NCBI GenBank assembly: GCA_021463505.1
Contig: JAJTYR010000020.1
Location: 1 to 61,045 of the forward strand
Source: Burkholderiaceae bacterium
GTDB taxonomy: Bacteria; Pseudomonadota; Gammaproteobacteria; Burkholderiales; Burkholderiaceae_E
Direction of reading: 5' to 3'
DNA length: 61,045 nt
Shown piece by piece: positions 35,169 through 44,129 of this stretch; positions within the stretch are counted from its first letter, which is position 1; each line of letters opens with the position of its first letter. The translations under genes were made by a program, and so were the position numbers. Below the pieces are notes generated by a model. It ran no database searches and had not been told where the DNA came from. It saw nothing but the letters and a program-made list of their open reading frames with translations.

Positions 35169-36580
35169 GCGAAACCGTGAACCCGGCCGTGGAAGCGGTG
35201 CGGCAGGTCGTGCAGCGGGCGCGCGCTGCACAGGCGATCGCCGACGGCTGGAGCCAGGCGCGCGTCGACGACGTGGTCGCGGCCGCGGCCTGGGCCATCC
35301 TCGAACCGGGCCGCAATCGCGCACTGGCCGAACAGGCCGTCGCCGACACCGGCGTAGGCAACGTCGGCGACAAGATCCGCAAGAACCACCGCAAGACGCT
35401 CGGCCTGCTGCGCGATCTGCACGGCATGAGGACGGTCGACGTCGTCGCCGAGTACCCGGAGCGCGGCCTCGTCGAGATCGCGCGGCCCGTGGGCGTGGTG
35501 GCGGCGATCACGCCATCCACCAACCCGGCCGCCACGCCCGCCAACAAGATCCTCAATGCGCTGAAGGCGCGCAACGCCATCGTGGTCGCGCCCAGTCCGA
35601 AGGGACGCGGCACCTGCGCGAAACTGCTGGAGTTCATTCACGCGCAGTTCGACCGCGTCGACGCGCCGCGCGACCTGGTGCAGATGCTGCCGGGCACCAT
35701 CACCAGGGAAGCCACCGCAGTGCTGATGCGCGAGGCCGACCTGGTCGTCGCCACCGGTTCGCAGAGCAACGTGCGCGCCGCCTACACCTGCGGTACGCCG
35801 GCCTTCGGCGTGGGCGCCGGCAACGTGGCGGGCATCGTCGACGAGACCGCCGATTGCGAGGCGGCCGCCGGGCGCATCGTGCGCTCCAAGACGTTCGACA
35901 ATGCCACCAGTTGCTCGTCCGAGAACAGCGTGGTCGTCGTGCGCGCCGCCCACGAGCGGCTGGTCGCCGCGCTCGAAGCGCGTGGCGTGGCGCTGCTCGA
36001 CGATACACGCAAGGCGGCGCTGCAGCGGGTGATGTGGCCCGGCGGCAAGCTGTCGGGCGACGTCATCGGCAAGTCGGCGCGCGAGATCGCCGCCGTCGCC
36101 GGCTTTCACGACCTCGCGCAGCGCGCCGACCTGCGCGTATTGATGGTGACGGAGTCGGACTACGGCGCGGCGCACCCGTTCTCGGGTGAAAAACTCTCGC
36201 CGGTGCTCGCGCTGTACGTGGCGCAGGACTTCGACGACGCACGGCGCATCGTGCAGGGCATCTACAACTACATGGGCGCCGGGCACTCGGTTGGCCTGCA
36301 CAGCACGATCGCCACGCGCGCGCTCGAACTCGGGCTGCGCCTGCCGGTGGCGCGCGTGATCGTCAACCAGGCGCACTGCATCGCCACCGGAGGCAGCTTC
36401 GACAACGGCCTGCCCTTCTCGCTGTCGATGGGATGCGGCACCTGGGGCGGCAACAACTTCAGCGACAACATGAACGTGCGCCACTACATGAACCTGACGC
36501 GAATCTCGCGTCCGATCGCGGAGCGGATACCCGCGCTCGAAGACCTGCTCGGCCCTTTCTTCGAGAAGCACGGACGCTGA
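35165..36580 (+). CDS. CoA-acylating aldehyde dehydrogenase, SauS-like
   Basis: The 471-residue protein matches the short acylating group (AdhE N-domain, EutE, sulfoacetaldehyde dehydrogenase). The NAD-binding stretch reads RPVGVVAAITPSTNPAATPA, and the catalytic Cys sits in FDNATSCSSENSVVV near residue 248. A C-terminal GGSFDNGLPFSLSMGCGTWG, the typical end, is also present. These enzymes interconvert an acyl-CoA and an aldehyde. The gene is translationally coupled to tctA and followed by an acyl-CoA ligase, the pairing seen in SauST sulfoacetate catabolism. The actual substrate is not known; other carboxylates are possible. Confidence 0.82.
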   Translation: MSETVNPAVEAVRQVVQRARAAQAIADGWSQARVDDVVAAAAWAILEPGRNRALAEQAVADTGVGNVGDKIRKNHRKTLGLLRDLHGMRTVDVVAEYPERGLVEIARPVGVVAAITPSTNPAATPANKILNALKARNAIVVAPSPKGRGTCAKLLEFIHAQFDRVDAPRDLVQMLPGTITREATAVLMREADLVVATGSQSNVRAAYTCGTPAFGVGAGNVAGIVDETADCEAAAGRIVRSKTFDNATSCSSENSVVVVRAAHERLVAALEARGVALLDDTRKAALQRVMWPGGKLSGDVIGKSAREIAAVAGFHDLAQRADLRVLMVTESDYGAAHPFSGEKLSPVLALYVAQDFDDARRIVQGIYNYMGAGHSVGLHSTIATRALELGLRLPVARVIVNQAHCIATGGSFDNGLPFSLSMGCGTWGGNNFSDNMNVRHYMNLTRISRPIAERIPALEDLLGPFFEKHGR

Positions 36581-36591
36581 CCGCCGGCACG

Positions 36592-38178
36592 ATGGGCATC
36601 GAACACCACCGTCCGGGGGATCCGCGCACCGTCACCGCCCTGGTCGACGCGCGCGCCACCGACCGGGGCGACGCCACCTGGCTGGTGGCCACCGAAACCG
36701 GTTGCACCCTCGGTTTCGCCGCGCTGCAGGCCTCGTGCCGGCGCGTCGGCGCGCTGCTCGACCGACTCGGCGTCGCCGCCGGCGAGAACGTTGCAATCGT
36801 GATGCCCAACGGCATCGCGACAGTGCGGCTGCTGCTGGGTGCGATGTACAGCGGTCGCGCAGTCGTCCCGGTGAACCTGCTGTCGCAACCCGGGCAGATG
36901 CGCTACGTGATCGGGCATGCCGGCTGCCGGCTCATCTTTGCTTCGCCCGACTGGACGGCGCGGCTGCGCGAGATCCTTGCCGGCAGCCAGCCGCTGCCGG
37001 TCATCATCGAGGTCGATCCGGATACGACGGTGATCTCCGGCGAAGAAGCGCCCGATGCGACGGGCGGGGTCCCCGCGGCGAGCCTGCCCGGCACGCCGCA
37101 GCGGGCGCCTTCGCCCGAAGATCTGGCGCTGCTGATGTACACCTCCGGCACGACCGGCAAGCCGAAGGGGGTGATGCTCACGCACGCCAACCTGGCTGCG
37201 AACGCACACGCGATCAGTCGCGAGCACCGACTCGGGCCCGCCGACCGCGTTGCGGCAGTGCTGCCGCTCTACCACATCAACGCCTTCGCGGTGACGATGC
37301 TCGCCCCACTCGCACACGGCGGCAGCCTGGCGATCGCGCCGCGCTTCTCGGCTGGTCGTTTCTGGCCGACGGTGCTGGCGCATCGCTGCACCTGGATCAA
37401 CGTCGTGCCCACGATCATCAGCTACCTGCTCGAGGGCGAATCTCCCCCGCGCGAGCAACTCGCGGCGATCCGCTTCTGCCGCTCGGCGTCGGCCGCGCTG
37501 CCCCCCGAGCATCACCGTGCCTTCGAGGCGAAATTCGGCATCGGCATCATCGAGACCATGGGCCTGACCGAAACGGTCGCGCCGGCCTTCAGCAATCCGA
37601 TCGAGGCGCGAGCGCGCCGCATCGGCTCGGTGGGCCGGCCCTCGGGCTGCGAGGCGCGCATCGTCGACGCGGCGGGCCAGACCCTGCCCGACGGCGAAAC
37701 CGGCGAGATCCTGATCCGCGGGCCGCAGGTCACCCGCGGCTACTACCACGACCCGGAGGCGACCCGTTCGGCCTTTCTCGACGACTGGCTGCGCACCGGC
37801 GACCTCGGAACGCGCGACGCGGACGGTTACTTTCACGTCACCGGCCGGATCAAGGAGCTGATCATCAAGGGCGGCGAGAACATCGCACCGCGCGAGATCG
37901 ACGAAGTGCTGCTGCGCCATCCGGCAGTGGCCGACGCCGCCGCCGTCGGGCTGCCCGACCGGCACTACGGCCAGGAAATCCTCGCCTGTGTCATCGTCCG
38001 CGAAGAGCGGCGCGCGCGCACCCCCCAGGATGAACAATCGCTGCGCGAGGAGCTGCGCGCGTTCTGCACGACGCACCTTGGGCAGTACAAGACGCCCAGG
38101 GAGATCCGCTTCGTCGACGAGCTTCCGCGTGGCCCGTCCGGAAAGGTGCAGCGCCTGAAACTCATCGGCGGCGACTGA
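36592..38178 (+). CDS. AMP-forming acyl-CoA ligase
   Basis: The 528-residue ANL-superfamily enzyme has P-loop LMYTSGTTGKPKGVMLTHAN, A5 motif GIIETMGLTET, A7-A8 DDWLRTGDLGTRDADGYFHV with GRIKELIIKGGENIAPREID, and the A10 catalytic lysine in PSGKVQRLKL. It activates a carboxylate to its CoA ester. It sits 11 bases after the acylating aldehyde dehydrogenase, so the product is probably reduced by that enzyme (SauT-like role) or the pair channels a TTT-imported acid. The ATG at 36592 is chosen because the protein similarity begins there. Confidence 0.9.
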   Translation: MGIEHHRPGDPRTVTALVDARATDRGDATWLVATETGCTLGFAALQASCRRVGALLDRLGVAAGENVAIVMPNGIATVRLLLGAMYSGRAVVPVNLLSQPGQMRYVIGHAGCRLIFASPDWTARLREILAGSQPLPVIIEVDPDTTVISGEEAPDATGGVPAASLPGTPQRAPSPEDLALLMYTSGTTGKPKGVMLTHANLAANAHAISREHRLGPADRVAAVLPLYHINAFAVTMLAPLAHGGSLAIAPRFSAGRFWPTVLAHRCTWINVVPTIISYLLEGESPPREQLAAIRFCRSASAALPPEHHRAFEAKFGIGIIETMGLTETVAPAFSNPIEARARRIGSVGRPSGCEARIVDAAGQTLPDGETGEILIRGPQVTRGYYHDPEATRSAFLDDWLRTGDLGTRDADGYFHVTGRIKELIIKGGENIAPREIDEVLLRHPAVADAAAVGLPDRHYGQEILACVIVREERRARTPQDEQSLREELRAFCTTHLGQYKTPREIRFVDELPRGPSGKVQRLKLIGGD

Positions 38179-38238
38179 CCCCTGGGCACCGGCGCGAAGC
38201 GGCTATCATTGGCGCTTTGCCCAGGATCGGGACCCCGC

Positions 38239-38658
38239 ATGAGCAAGACCGCGACAATGAAGGTCGACGTGCGTTTCGGCGACTGCGACCCCGCCGGGAT
38301 CGTCTTTTTCCCGCGCTATCACCGCTGGATGGACGCGGCATCGCTGCACTTCTTCATGAGCTTCGGTGTGCCACCGTGGCACGAGCTCGAGCGCATCAGC
38401 GGCATCATCGGCACGCCGATGCTCGAACACCACACCCGCTTCCTGAAGAGCGCCACCTACGGCGAGACGCTGGAGATCCGCACCGAGGTCGAGGCGTGGC
38501 GCCCGAAGGTGTTCGTTCAGAAACACACGATCCTGCGGGGTGACGACCTGATCTGCGAAAGCCGCGAGACACGCGCGTTCTGCGCGCGCGATCCGGGCGA
38601 TCGCACGCGCATCCACGCGGTCCCGATTCCCGAGGACGTCCTCGCGCGCTGTCGCTGA
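38239..38658 (+). CDS. Acyl-CoA thioesterase, 4-hydroxybenzoyl-CoA thioesterase (hot-dog) family
   Basis: The 139-residue protein has the hot-dog signature VRFGDCDPAGIVFFPRYHRW with the catalytic Asp in GDCDPAG. It hydrolyses CoA thioesters in the cytoplasm. 4-hydroxybenzoyl-CoA is attractive given the neighbouring phenol-to-4-hydroxybenzoate genes, but the gene is on the opposite strand from that operon and co-directional with the ligase, so the substrate may belong to either pathway. Confidence 0.85.
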   Translation: MSKTATMKVDVRFGDCDPAGIVFFPRYHRWMDAASLHFFMSFGVPPWHELERISGIIGTPMLEHHTRFLKSATYGETLEIRTEVEAWRPKVFVQKHTILRGDDLICESRETRAFCARDPGDRTRIHAVPIPEDVLARCR

Positions 38659-38756
38659 CCGTGGCCCGGGTGTACCGCGGGCACGGCGTCTTCGAGCGGC
38701 ATTCTCCGGCCGTCGCCCGTGCCCCGAACACCGGCCAACCGTGCCGGCACCGCCGT

Positions 38757-39416
38757 TCAGCGACCGGCGACGCGCAGGGACTTCCGGGTGGTTGCCGGGC
38801 GCGCTGCTGCGGCGCCGCGCGCCTCGTCGGGCGCTTCCAGCGCCGCGCCGCGATCGTGGCCGTGCCAGCGGCGGAACAGCTGGTGCTCCACGCCGACCTG
38901 GTCGAGCGCCTTGCCGATGCTCTGGTGCACGATGTCCAGGATCGAGGCGGGCTGGTGATAGAAGGCCGGCATCGGCGGCAGGATGATTGCCCCGCAGTCG
39001 GCGGCGCGCGTCATCAGCTCCAGGTGGCCCTTGTGCAGCGGCGTCTCGCGCACCATCAGCACCAGCGGGCGACGCTCCTTGAGCGTCACGTCGGCCGCGC
39101 GCACCACCAGGTTGTACGTGAAGGAATTCGCGATCGCCGACAGGGTCTTGATCGTGCACGGCGCAACGATCATGCCGCGGGTGCGGAACGACCCGCTGGC
39201 CACCGCGGCGCCGACGTCCTTGTTCGGATAGACCACGTCGGCGAGCGCGCGCACGTCATCCAGCGAGCAATCGGTCTCGATCGCCAGGTTCATCCCGGCC
39301 GCCTCGCTCAGGATCAGGTGCGTCTCCTGCCCCAGCGCCTTCAACGCGCGCAGCAATTCGACGCCGTAGATCACGCCCGTGGCGCCGGTGATGGCCACGA
39401 CCAATGGCAAGCTCAT
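38757..39416 (-). CDS. ubiX: UbiX-family flavin prenyltransferase
   Basis: The 219-residue protein shows AITGATGVIYGVELLRALKA (FMN binding), ASGSFRTRGMIVAPCTIKTL and ERRPLVLMVRETPLHKGHLE, the UbiX/Pad1 signature. It makes prenylated FMN, the cofactor of UbiD decarboxylases/carboxylases. It is the last gene of the phenol operon and should supply the UbiD-family gene upstream. An Ala/Arg-rich tail of about 30 residues extends beyond the usual end. Confidence 0.92.
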   Translation of the reverse strand: MSLPLVVAITGATGVIYGVELLRALKALGQETHLILSEAAGMNLAIETDCSLDDVRALADVVYPNKDVGAAVASGSFRTRGMIVAPCTIKTLSAIANSFTYNLVVRAADVTLKERRPLVLMVRETPLHKGHLELMTRAADCGAIILPPMPAFYHQPASILDIVHQSIGKALDQVGVEHQLFRRWHGHDRGAALEAPDEARGAAAARPATTRKSLRVAGR

Positions 39417-39439
39417 GTTCGCCCTTCCCGATCGACGGT

Positions 39440-40123
39440 TCATGCGGCCTGCGGATGCCGCCGGGCATCCACCGATTCGAGCACCGGAAAGCCGGCGGTC
39501 TCCAGCGCGCCGACCACGAGCGACACGTCATCGGCGTGAAAGCGGATGATGACACGCTTGTACGGATACTCGTCCACGACCTGCTCGCCGGTGGGCCCGA
39601 TCGGATAGATGCCCTGCAACACCGCGCCGGCCGCCTCGGCGACGTCGGTGATCCGTCCCAGCACCCCGGGCCCGAGCCGCGTCGGTGCGAGCGTCACGCC
39701 GCTGCGCCGCTCCCATGCGCCCAGGCAATGCGCGGCCAGCTGGAAGATCTCGTTGGCCGAAATCACGCCGGCGACCCGATCCCCGTCCATCACCGGGAAT
39801 TGCGCGACCCCCAGTTCCTGGCCGCGTCGCAGGCAGTGTTCCATCGTGTCGGTCACCTGCACGATGGCCGGATTGCGCACCATCACGTCGCGCACCCTGA
39901 GCCGCGTCACGAAGAACGAGAATTCGTCGGGGTCCTGCGTGCGCAGCACGAACTGCCCCATCCGCAGCAGGTTCGCGCGCGTGACCAGCCCGCGCAGGCG
40001 GCCGTCGTCGACCACCGGCAACGCGTGCAGGTTGTTGTCGCTGATCAGTCGCTTGGCCTCCGAAACCAGCGTGTCGCTGGGGATCGTCATCGGATCGGCA
40101 TGCATCCAGTTGCGCACCAGCAT
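39440..40123 (-). CDS. ppsC: CBS-domain protein, phenylphosphate synthase subunit 3-like
   Basis: The 227-residue protein has two CBS modules (MLVRNWMHADPMTIPSDTLV to about residue 60; RVRDVMVRNPAIVQVTDTME to about 135) and a C-terminal ACT-like part (YKRVIIRFHADDVSLVVGAL). In Thauera the third phenylphosphate synthase component is a CBS protein of about 24 kDa that stimulates the other two; size, fold and operon agree. CBS pairs usually bind adenylates, so it may report energy charge. It begins 5 bases after the UPF0261 gene. Confidence 0.75.
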   Translation of the reverse strand: MLVRNWMHADPMTIPSDTLVSEAKRLISDNNLHALPVVDDGRLRGLVTRANLLRMGQFVLRTQDPDEFSFFVTRLRVRDVMVRNPAIVQVTDTMEHCLRRGQELGVAQFPVMDGDRVAGVISANEIFQLAAHCLGAWERRSGVTLAPTRLGPGVLGRITDVAEAAGAVLQGIYPIGPTGEQVVDEYPYKRVIIRFHADDVSLVVGALETAGFPVLESVDARRHPQAA

Positions 40124-40128
40124 CGCCG

Positions 40129-41400
40129 TTACTCCTGAGTGACGGCAGGCGCCGCCGGCTGCGCCTGTCCCTGCGCCTGCCGGAACAGCTGCACGAACTC
40201 GTCGACCGCCGCACGCGCGAATTCAGGCGTGTACAGGTGGAGGTCGATCTCCCTCAGACGCTGCGGCTGCGCCAACCGCTCCCGCAGGCGGGTGACGAAG
40301 GCCGCGTCGGCCACCGGATCGTAGATCGGCCGACCCTCGCGATCCAGTGACGACCAGCCTTTCGTCGGCACGAGGAAGGTCCAGGGGCCGCGCGCATCGT
40401 TCAGCCGCCCGGCGATCACGTCGGCGGCCTGGCGCAACTCGTCGGCCGTGGTACGCACCTGCACGCGCAGGCGGTCCTGCACGTACTGCGGCCGGTCGCT
40501 GGTCTTCCCGAGCATGTCGGCCCGGCCGCCGTACGACAGGATGTCCAGGCCACAGGGAGCGAGCACCATCGGGATGCCGGTTTCGACCGCCGCCATCAGC
40601 CGATCGGGGCCCGGGTCGCGATTGCCCTTGAACAGGTGCTCCATCACCCCGCCGATGCAGATGTCGAGCACGCCGTGGAAGGCACCGTCGCGAATCATCT
40701 CCTCCATCGCCCGGTCGCCCTTGCCCTGCGCATGGCAGACGATCGGCGTGAAGCCGGCCTCCTCCAGCATGCCGAGCGCCGACTGCACCGCCATCTCACC
40801 GAAGCCGAACGAGGACACCGCCACGCAGGGCCTGTCGAAGCGGATGTTCGTGCCCTGGGTCATCTCGACCATCCCGCAGATCGCCCCGACCGCATTGACG
40901 ATCTGCGCGCGCAGCAGGGGATTCATCTTCACGATGTCGAGCACCGTGTGATGCATCGTGATGTCGCGCGTACCCACGTACTGATCGATGTAGGCCGGGT
41001 GCGCGGCCATCGGCGAGGCCATCAGCTTGGGCATGCCGAAGGGCAGCCGCTTCATGATCGAGGTGGCCACCAGCGTCGCGGTGCCCCCGCCGATGCCGAT
41101 GATTCCGTGCACCCTGCCCTGGCGCACGAGATCGTCGACGATCGCCGCCGCGCCGCGGATCTGGTTGTCGGTCGCGGTGTCGCGGTCGCTGCGGTACTTC
41201 TCGCGTACCACCTCGATCGGCAGTCCGCCGCGCGCGGCCACCTCCTCGGTGCGGATGTCGCCGGGGAACGGCGGCGGCTCCTCCATGCTGAAGTCGAGCA
41301 GGATCGGATCGTGCCCGCGCGCGGCGATCAACTCCTTCACGAACACGATGTCCTCGCCCCGTGTATCGAGGTTGACGACGACCACGATCCCCTTCTTCAT
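40129..41400 (-). CDS. UPF0261 / Tm-1-like ATP-binding domain protein in the phenol operon
   Basis: The 423-residue protein opens MKKGIVVVVNLDTRGEDIVF and has GIIGIGGGTATLVATSIMKR then PFGMPKLMASPMAAHPAYID, diagnostic of UPF0261 (Tm-1-like). The C-terminal half reads DICIGGVMEHLFKGNRDPGP and VPTKGWSSLDREGRPIYDP. Tm-1, the plant member, binds ATP and inhibits a viral helicase; bacterial members have no established reaction. It lies between ubiD and ppsC with short gaps, so it is part of the phenol operon. I see no classical phenylphosphate carboxylase gamma or delta gene, so it might substitute for a missing part. Confidence 0.85.
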   Translation of the reverse strand: MKKGIVVVVNLDTRGEDIVFVKELIAARGHDPILLDFSMEEPPPFPGDIRTEEVAARGGLPIEVVREKYRSDRDTATDNQIRGAAAIVDDLVRQGRVHGIIGIGGGTATLVATSIMKRLPFGMPKLMASPMAAHPAYIDQYVGTRDITMHHTVLDIVKMNPLLRAQIVNAVGAICGMVEMTQGTNIRFDRPCVAVSSFGFGEMAVQSALGMLEEAGFTPIVCHAQGKGDRAMEEMIRDGAFHGVLDICIGGVMEHLFKGNRDPGPDRLMAAVETGIPMVLAPCGLDILSYGGRADMLGKTSDRPQYVQDRLRVQVRTTADELRQAADVIAGRLNDARGPWTFLVPTKGWSSLDREGRPIYDPVADAAFVTRLRERLAQPQRLREIDLHLYTPEFARAAVDEFVQLFRQAQGQAQPAAPAVTQE

Positions 41401-41455
41401 CCGCGCGCCCCTTTCGCCGCTTCCCTGCTGCCGCTCCCGGCTGCCGCCGCCTGCG

Positions 41456-42958
41456 TCACTTCTTCCCGGTCTCGGGACGTGTGAGCCGCCCGATCATGTC
41501 GGCCACCGGGCTCGCGCCGGCAAAGCCATACTCGTTCCAGCGATTGGAAACCTGCTGCAGCATCGCCCGGTCCATGAAGATCTCGCTCGGTTTGTTCTTC
41601 CACTCGTAGGGGGTGCAGGCGTCGAGGATGATCCGGCTGGTGATTTCGCGCGCCTCGATCGGCAGGCCCGGATCGAGCGGCGTGGAGCGTCCGCGGTCGA
41701 TGATCTGCGCCGAGCGCTTCGGGTCGAAGCGCGTGGCCAGCGCCCACCAGACCCGGTCCATGTCGTCGGCCTCGATGTCGTGGTCGACGACGATCACCCC
41801 CTTCAGGCCGTAGTGGCCGGTGGTGCTGGCGATCACCGCGTTGCCGACGTGGTTCGAGTGACCGGGATACATCTGCTTGACCGAGACCACCGCCCAGAAC
41901 CGGCCGGTGGCAGCCGCCGGCAGGTACACGCTCTGGATGCCGGGAACACGCATCGTTTCCAGGTCGTACCAGAGGGCGCCGGTGCGGTTCAGCGACTGGA
42001 TCATGTGAATGTCGTTGATCGGCTTGCCGACCGTCGTCGACCAGAAGACCGGCTTGTTCCGGTGCAGGATGCGCTTCACGCGCAGCACCGGCTTCGGGTA
42101 GTCCTTGCCCTTGTTGCCCGAGTAGTAGCCGGTGTATTCGCCGAACGGGCCTTCGTCCATCAGTTCGTTCGGGTCGATCCAGCCCTCGGCGATGATCTCG
42201 GCGTTGGCCGGCAGCGTGAGGCCGGTGAGCTCCGACTTGAACACCGGCACCGAGCGTCCACGCAACGCGCCCGCGATGTCGTACTCGTCGGTGCCCGCGC
42301 TGACCAGCGTGGAGCCCGCGAGGAACAGCACCGGATCGCAGCCGACCACCGCCGCCGCCGGCATCAGCTCGCCGCGCTCCTGGTACTTCTTCATGTGCAT
42401 GTCGCCATGCTTGCCCTTGATGATCTGCGAACCCAGGATGTTCTTTCCGAGCACCTGCGAGCGATAGGTGCCGAGGTTGGTCCAGCCGGTGTCGGGATCC
42501 TGCGTGACCAGGTAGCCGGCGGTCACGAAGAAGCGCCCACCGTCGTCCGGATAGAACCACGGCACCGGAAACTGCTCCAGGTCGACCGCGTCGCCCTCGA
42601 TCACGTTCTCCATCACCAGCGGATTGTCGACGTAGGTCGGCTTGATCATCTGCTTGGTGGTGAGCTCCATCCACTTGCGCGAGAGCTGGCACATCGTGAG
42701 GCCCGGATCCTGCTCGAGGGCGATCGCGATGCGCTCGGGCGTGGTGAACGCGCTGGTGAACACCGGGATCGAGTGCCCCTTGACGTTCTCGTAGAGCAGC
42801 GCCGGCCCCTGCTTCTCCTCGTTCACCTTCGAGACGTGGCACAGCTCGTACTTCCAGTCGACCTCGGCCTTCACGCGATGCAGTTGGCCGTTGGCCTCGA
42901 GCGCCGCGATGTAGCTGCGCAGATCGTCGATCAGTCCCACTTCCGTCCTTGCGTTCAT
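41456..42958 (-). CDS. UbiD-family carboxylase/decarboxylase, probable phenylphosphate carboxylase subunit
   Basis: The 500-residue protein is a prenyl-FMN-dependent UbiD enzyme: DLRSYIAALEANGQLHRVKA, RFFVTAGYLVTQDPDTGWTN, GPFGEYTGYYSGNKGKDYPK, KPINDIHMIQSLNR and KGVIVVDHDIEADDMDRVWW. In this context it would carboxylate phenylphosphate to 4-hydroxybenzoate. Thauera uses two UbiD paralogues (PpcA and PpcB) plus small subunits; only one is present here. GGAG lies six bases before the ATG at 42958, and ubiX at the operon end would provide the cofactor. Confidence 0.88.
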   Translation of the reverse strand: MNARTEVGLIDDLRSYIAALEANGQLHRVKAEVDWKYELCHVSKVNEEKQGPALLYENVKGHSIPVFTSAFTTPERIAIALEQDPGLTMCQLSRKWMELTTKQMIKPTYVDNPLVMENVIEGDAVDLEQFPVPWFYPDDGGRFFVTAGYLVTQDPDTGWTNLGTYRSQVLGKNILGSQIIKGKHGDMHMKKYQERGELMPAAAVVGCDPVLFLAGSTLVSAGTDEYDIAGALRGRSVPVFKSELTGLTLPANAEIIAEGWIDPNELMDEGPFGEYTGYYSGNKGKDYPKPVLRVKRILHRNKPVFWSTTVGKPINDIHMIQSLNRTGALWYDLETMRVPGIQSVYLPAAATGRFWAVVSVKQMYPGHSNHVGNAVIASTTGHYGLKGVIVVDHDIEADDMDRVWWALATRFDPKRSAQIIDRGRSTPLDPGLPIEAREITSRIILDACTPYEWKNKPSEIFMDRAMLQQVSNRWNEYGFAGASPVADMIGRLTRPETGKK

Positions 42959-42992
42959 GTGTGCTCCGGTTTCAGAACGTTTGCCCGTTGAC

Positions 42993-44120
42993 CTAGTTGA
43001 CTTTCTTGCCCTGCAGCAGGCTCGAGAGGATGTAGTCCATGGCCGATCCCGCGCTGGCGCCGACCGCCGCCTGGCCACGCGTGCTCCAGACCGTCTCGGG
43101 ACGGGCCTGGAGGATGAAGATGTTTCCACCCGAGGGAAGATCCTTGTCGACCGCCCACTCGATGTCCATCGGCCGGCCGTAGTGCTTCTCGATCTGCTTG
43201 CCCATCCATGCCAGCTCGGTGATCTCGTCGTCGATCAGCGACTGCACCCGCTGGCGCTCGAACGGCACTTCGGCCGCCCGTGAGGTCTGCGTCTTCGGGT
43301 CGACCGTGTAGCAGATCTCCTTGCACGAGATCGTGCGGTCGATGATGTCGAGCGTGATCTTGTTGACCACGAAGTGATCCGGCGTGACCTCCCCCGAGAC
43401 CACCGACTCCCCGAAGCCGAAGTTCGAGTCGATCACGATCACCGAGCGGTCGCCGTTGGCCGGATGGATCGTGAACATCACGCCGGCAGTGAACGAATTG
43501 GCCATCTTCTGCACACCGACGCTGATCGCCACGTCGCGCTCGGGAAACCCCTTGTTCGCCCGGTACGCGATCGCGCGCGCGGTGTACAGGCTCGAGATGC
43601 AGCGGCGCACGTGCGCCAGCACCTCGTCGATGCCGCGGATCCACAGGAACGTGTCCTGCTGGCCGGCGAAGCTCGCGTCGGGCAGGTCTTCGGCGGTGGC
43701 GCTCGAGCGCACCGCCACCGGCACTGCCGGCAACCCGCAACGCACCGCGAGCTTGCGGTAGCACTCGGCCACCTGGTCCTCCAGTTCGGTGGCGAACGGC
43801 TGGGCCTCGATCGCCGCGCGGATCGCGGCACTCACGCGCTCGAGCGCCTCGAGGTCGGCGACCCTGACCTCCGCCAGCAGCGCCGCCACCTCGCGGTCGA
43901 GCCCCGAACGTGCCATGAAGCTGCGAAACCCCGCAGTCGTCAGCGCGAAGCCCGGCGGCACGCGCACGCCCGCGTGGATCAGTTCGCCGAGCGAGGCGCA
44001 CTTGCCGCCGACCAGCGGCACCGACTCCTTCAGGCACTCCTCGAACCAGCAGACCGCGGGGACCGCGGCGGGCGGCCCGCCGGCCGCCACGTTGCCGATC
44101 GCGTCAGCCAGATTTGCCAT
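42993..44120 (-). CDS. ppsB: Phenylphosphate synthase, ATP-grasp subunit
   Basis: The 375-residue protein matches the N-terminal (ATP-binding) part of PEP synthase: VPLVGGKCASLGELIHAGVR, VPPGFALTTAGFRSFM, VAVRSSATAEDLPDASFAGQ, then QDTFLWIRG and WAVDKDLPSGGNIFILQARP. The split from the phosphohistidine subunit is characteristic of phenylphosphate synthase, where this component hydrolyses ATP and transfers a phosphate to its partner. It starts 9 bases after ppsA. Confidence 0.88.
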   Translation of the reverse strand: MANLADAIGNVAAGGPPAAVPAVCWFEECLKESVPLVGGKCASLGELIHAGVRVPPGFALTTAGFRSFMARSGLDREVAALLAEVRVADLEALERVSAAIRAAIEAQPFATELEDQVAECYRKLAVRCGLPAVPVAVRSSATAEDLPDASFAGQQDTFLWIRGIDEVLAHVRRCISSLYTARAIAYRANKGFPERDVAISVGVQKMANSFTAGVMFTIHPANGDRSVIVIDSNFGFGESVVSGEVTPDHFVVNKITLDIIDRTISCKEICYTVDPKTQTSRAAEVPFERQRVQSLIDDEITELAWMGKQIEKHYGRPMDIEWAVDKDLPSGGNIFILQARPETVWSTRGQAAVGASAGSAMDYILSSLLQGKKVN

Positions 44121-44129
44121 CGCGCACCC

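Noticed and set aside
34065-35324. Long minus-strand frame over tctA
   Set aside because: It is an antisense shadow; tctA has unambiguous TctA motifs on the plus strand.
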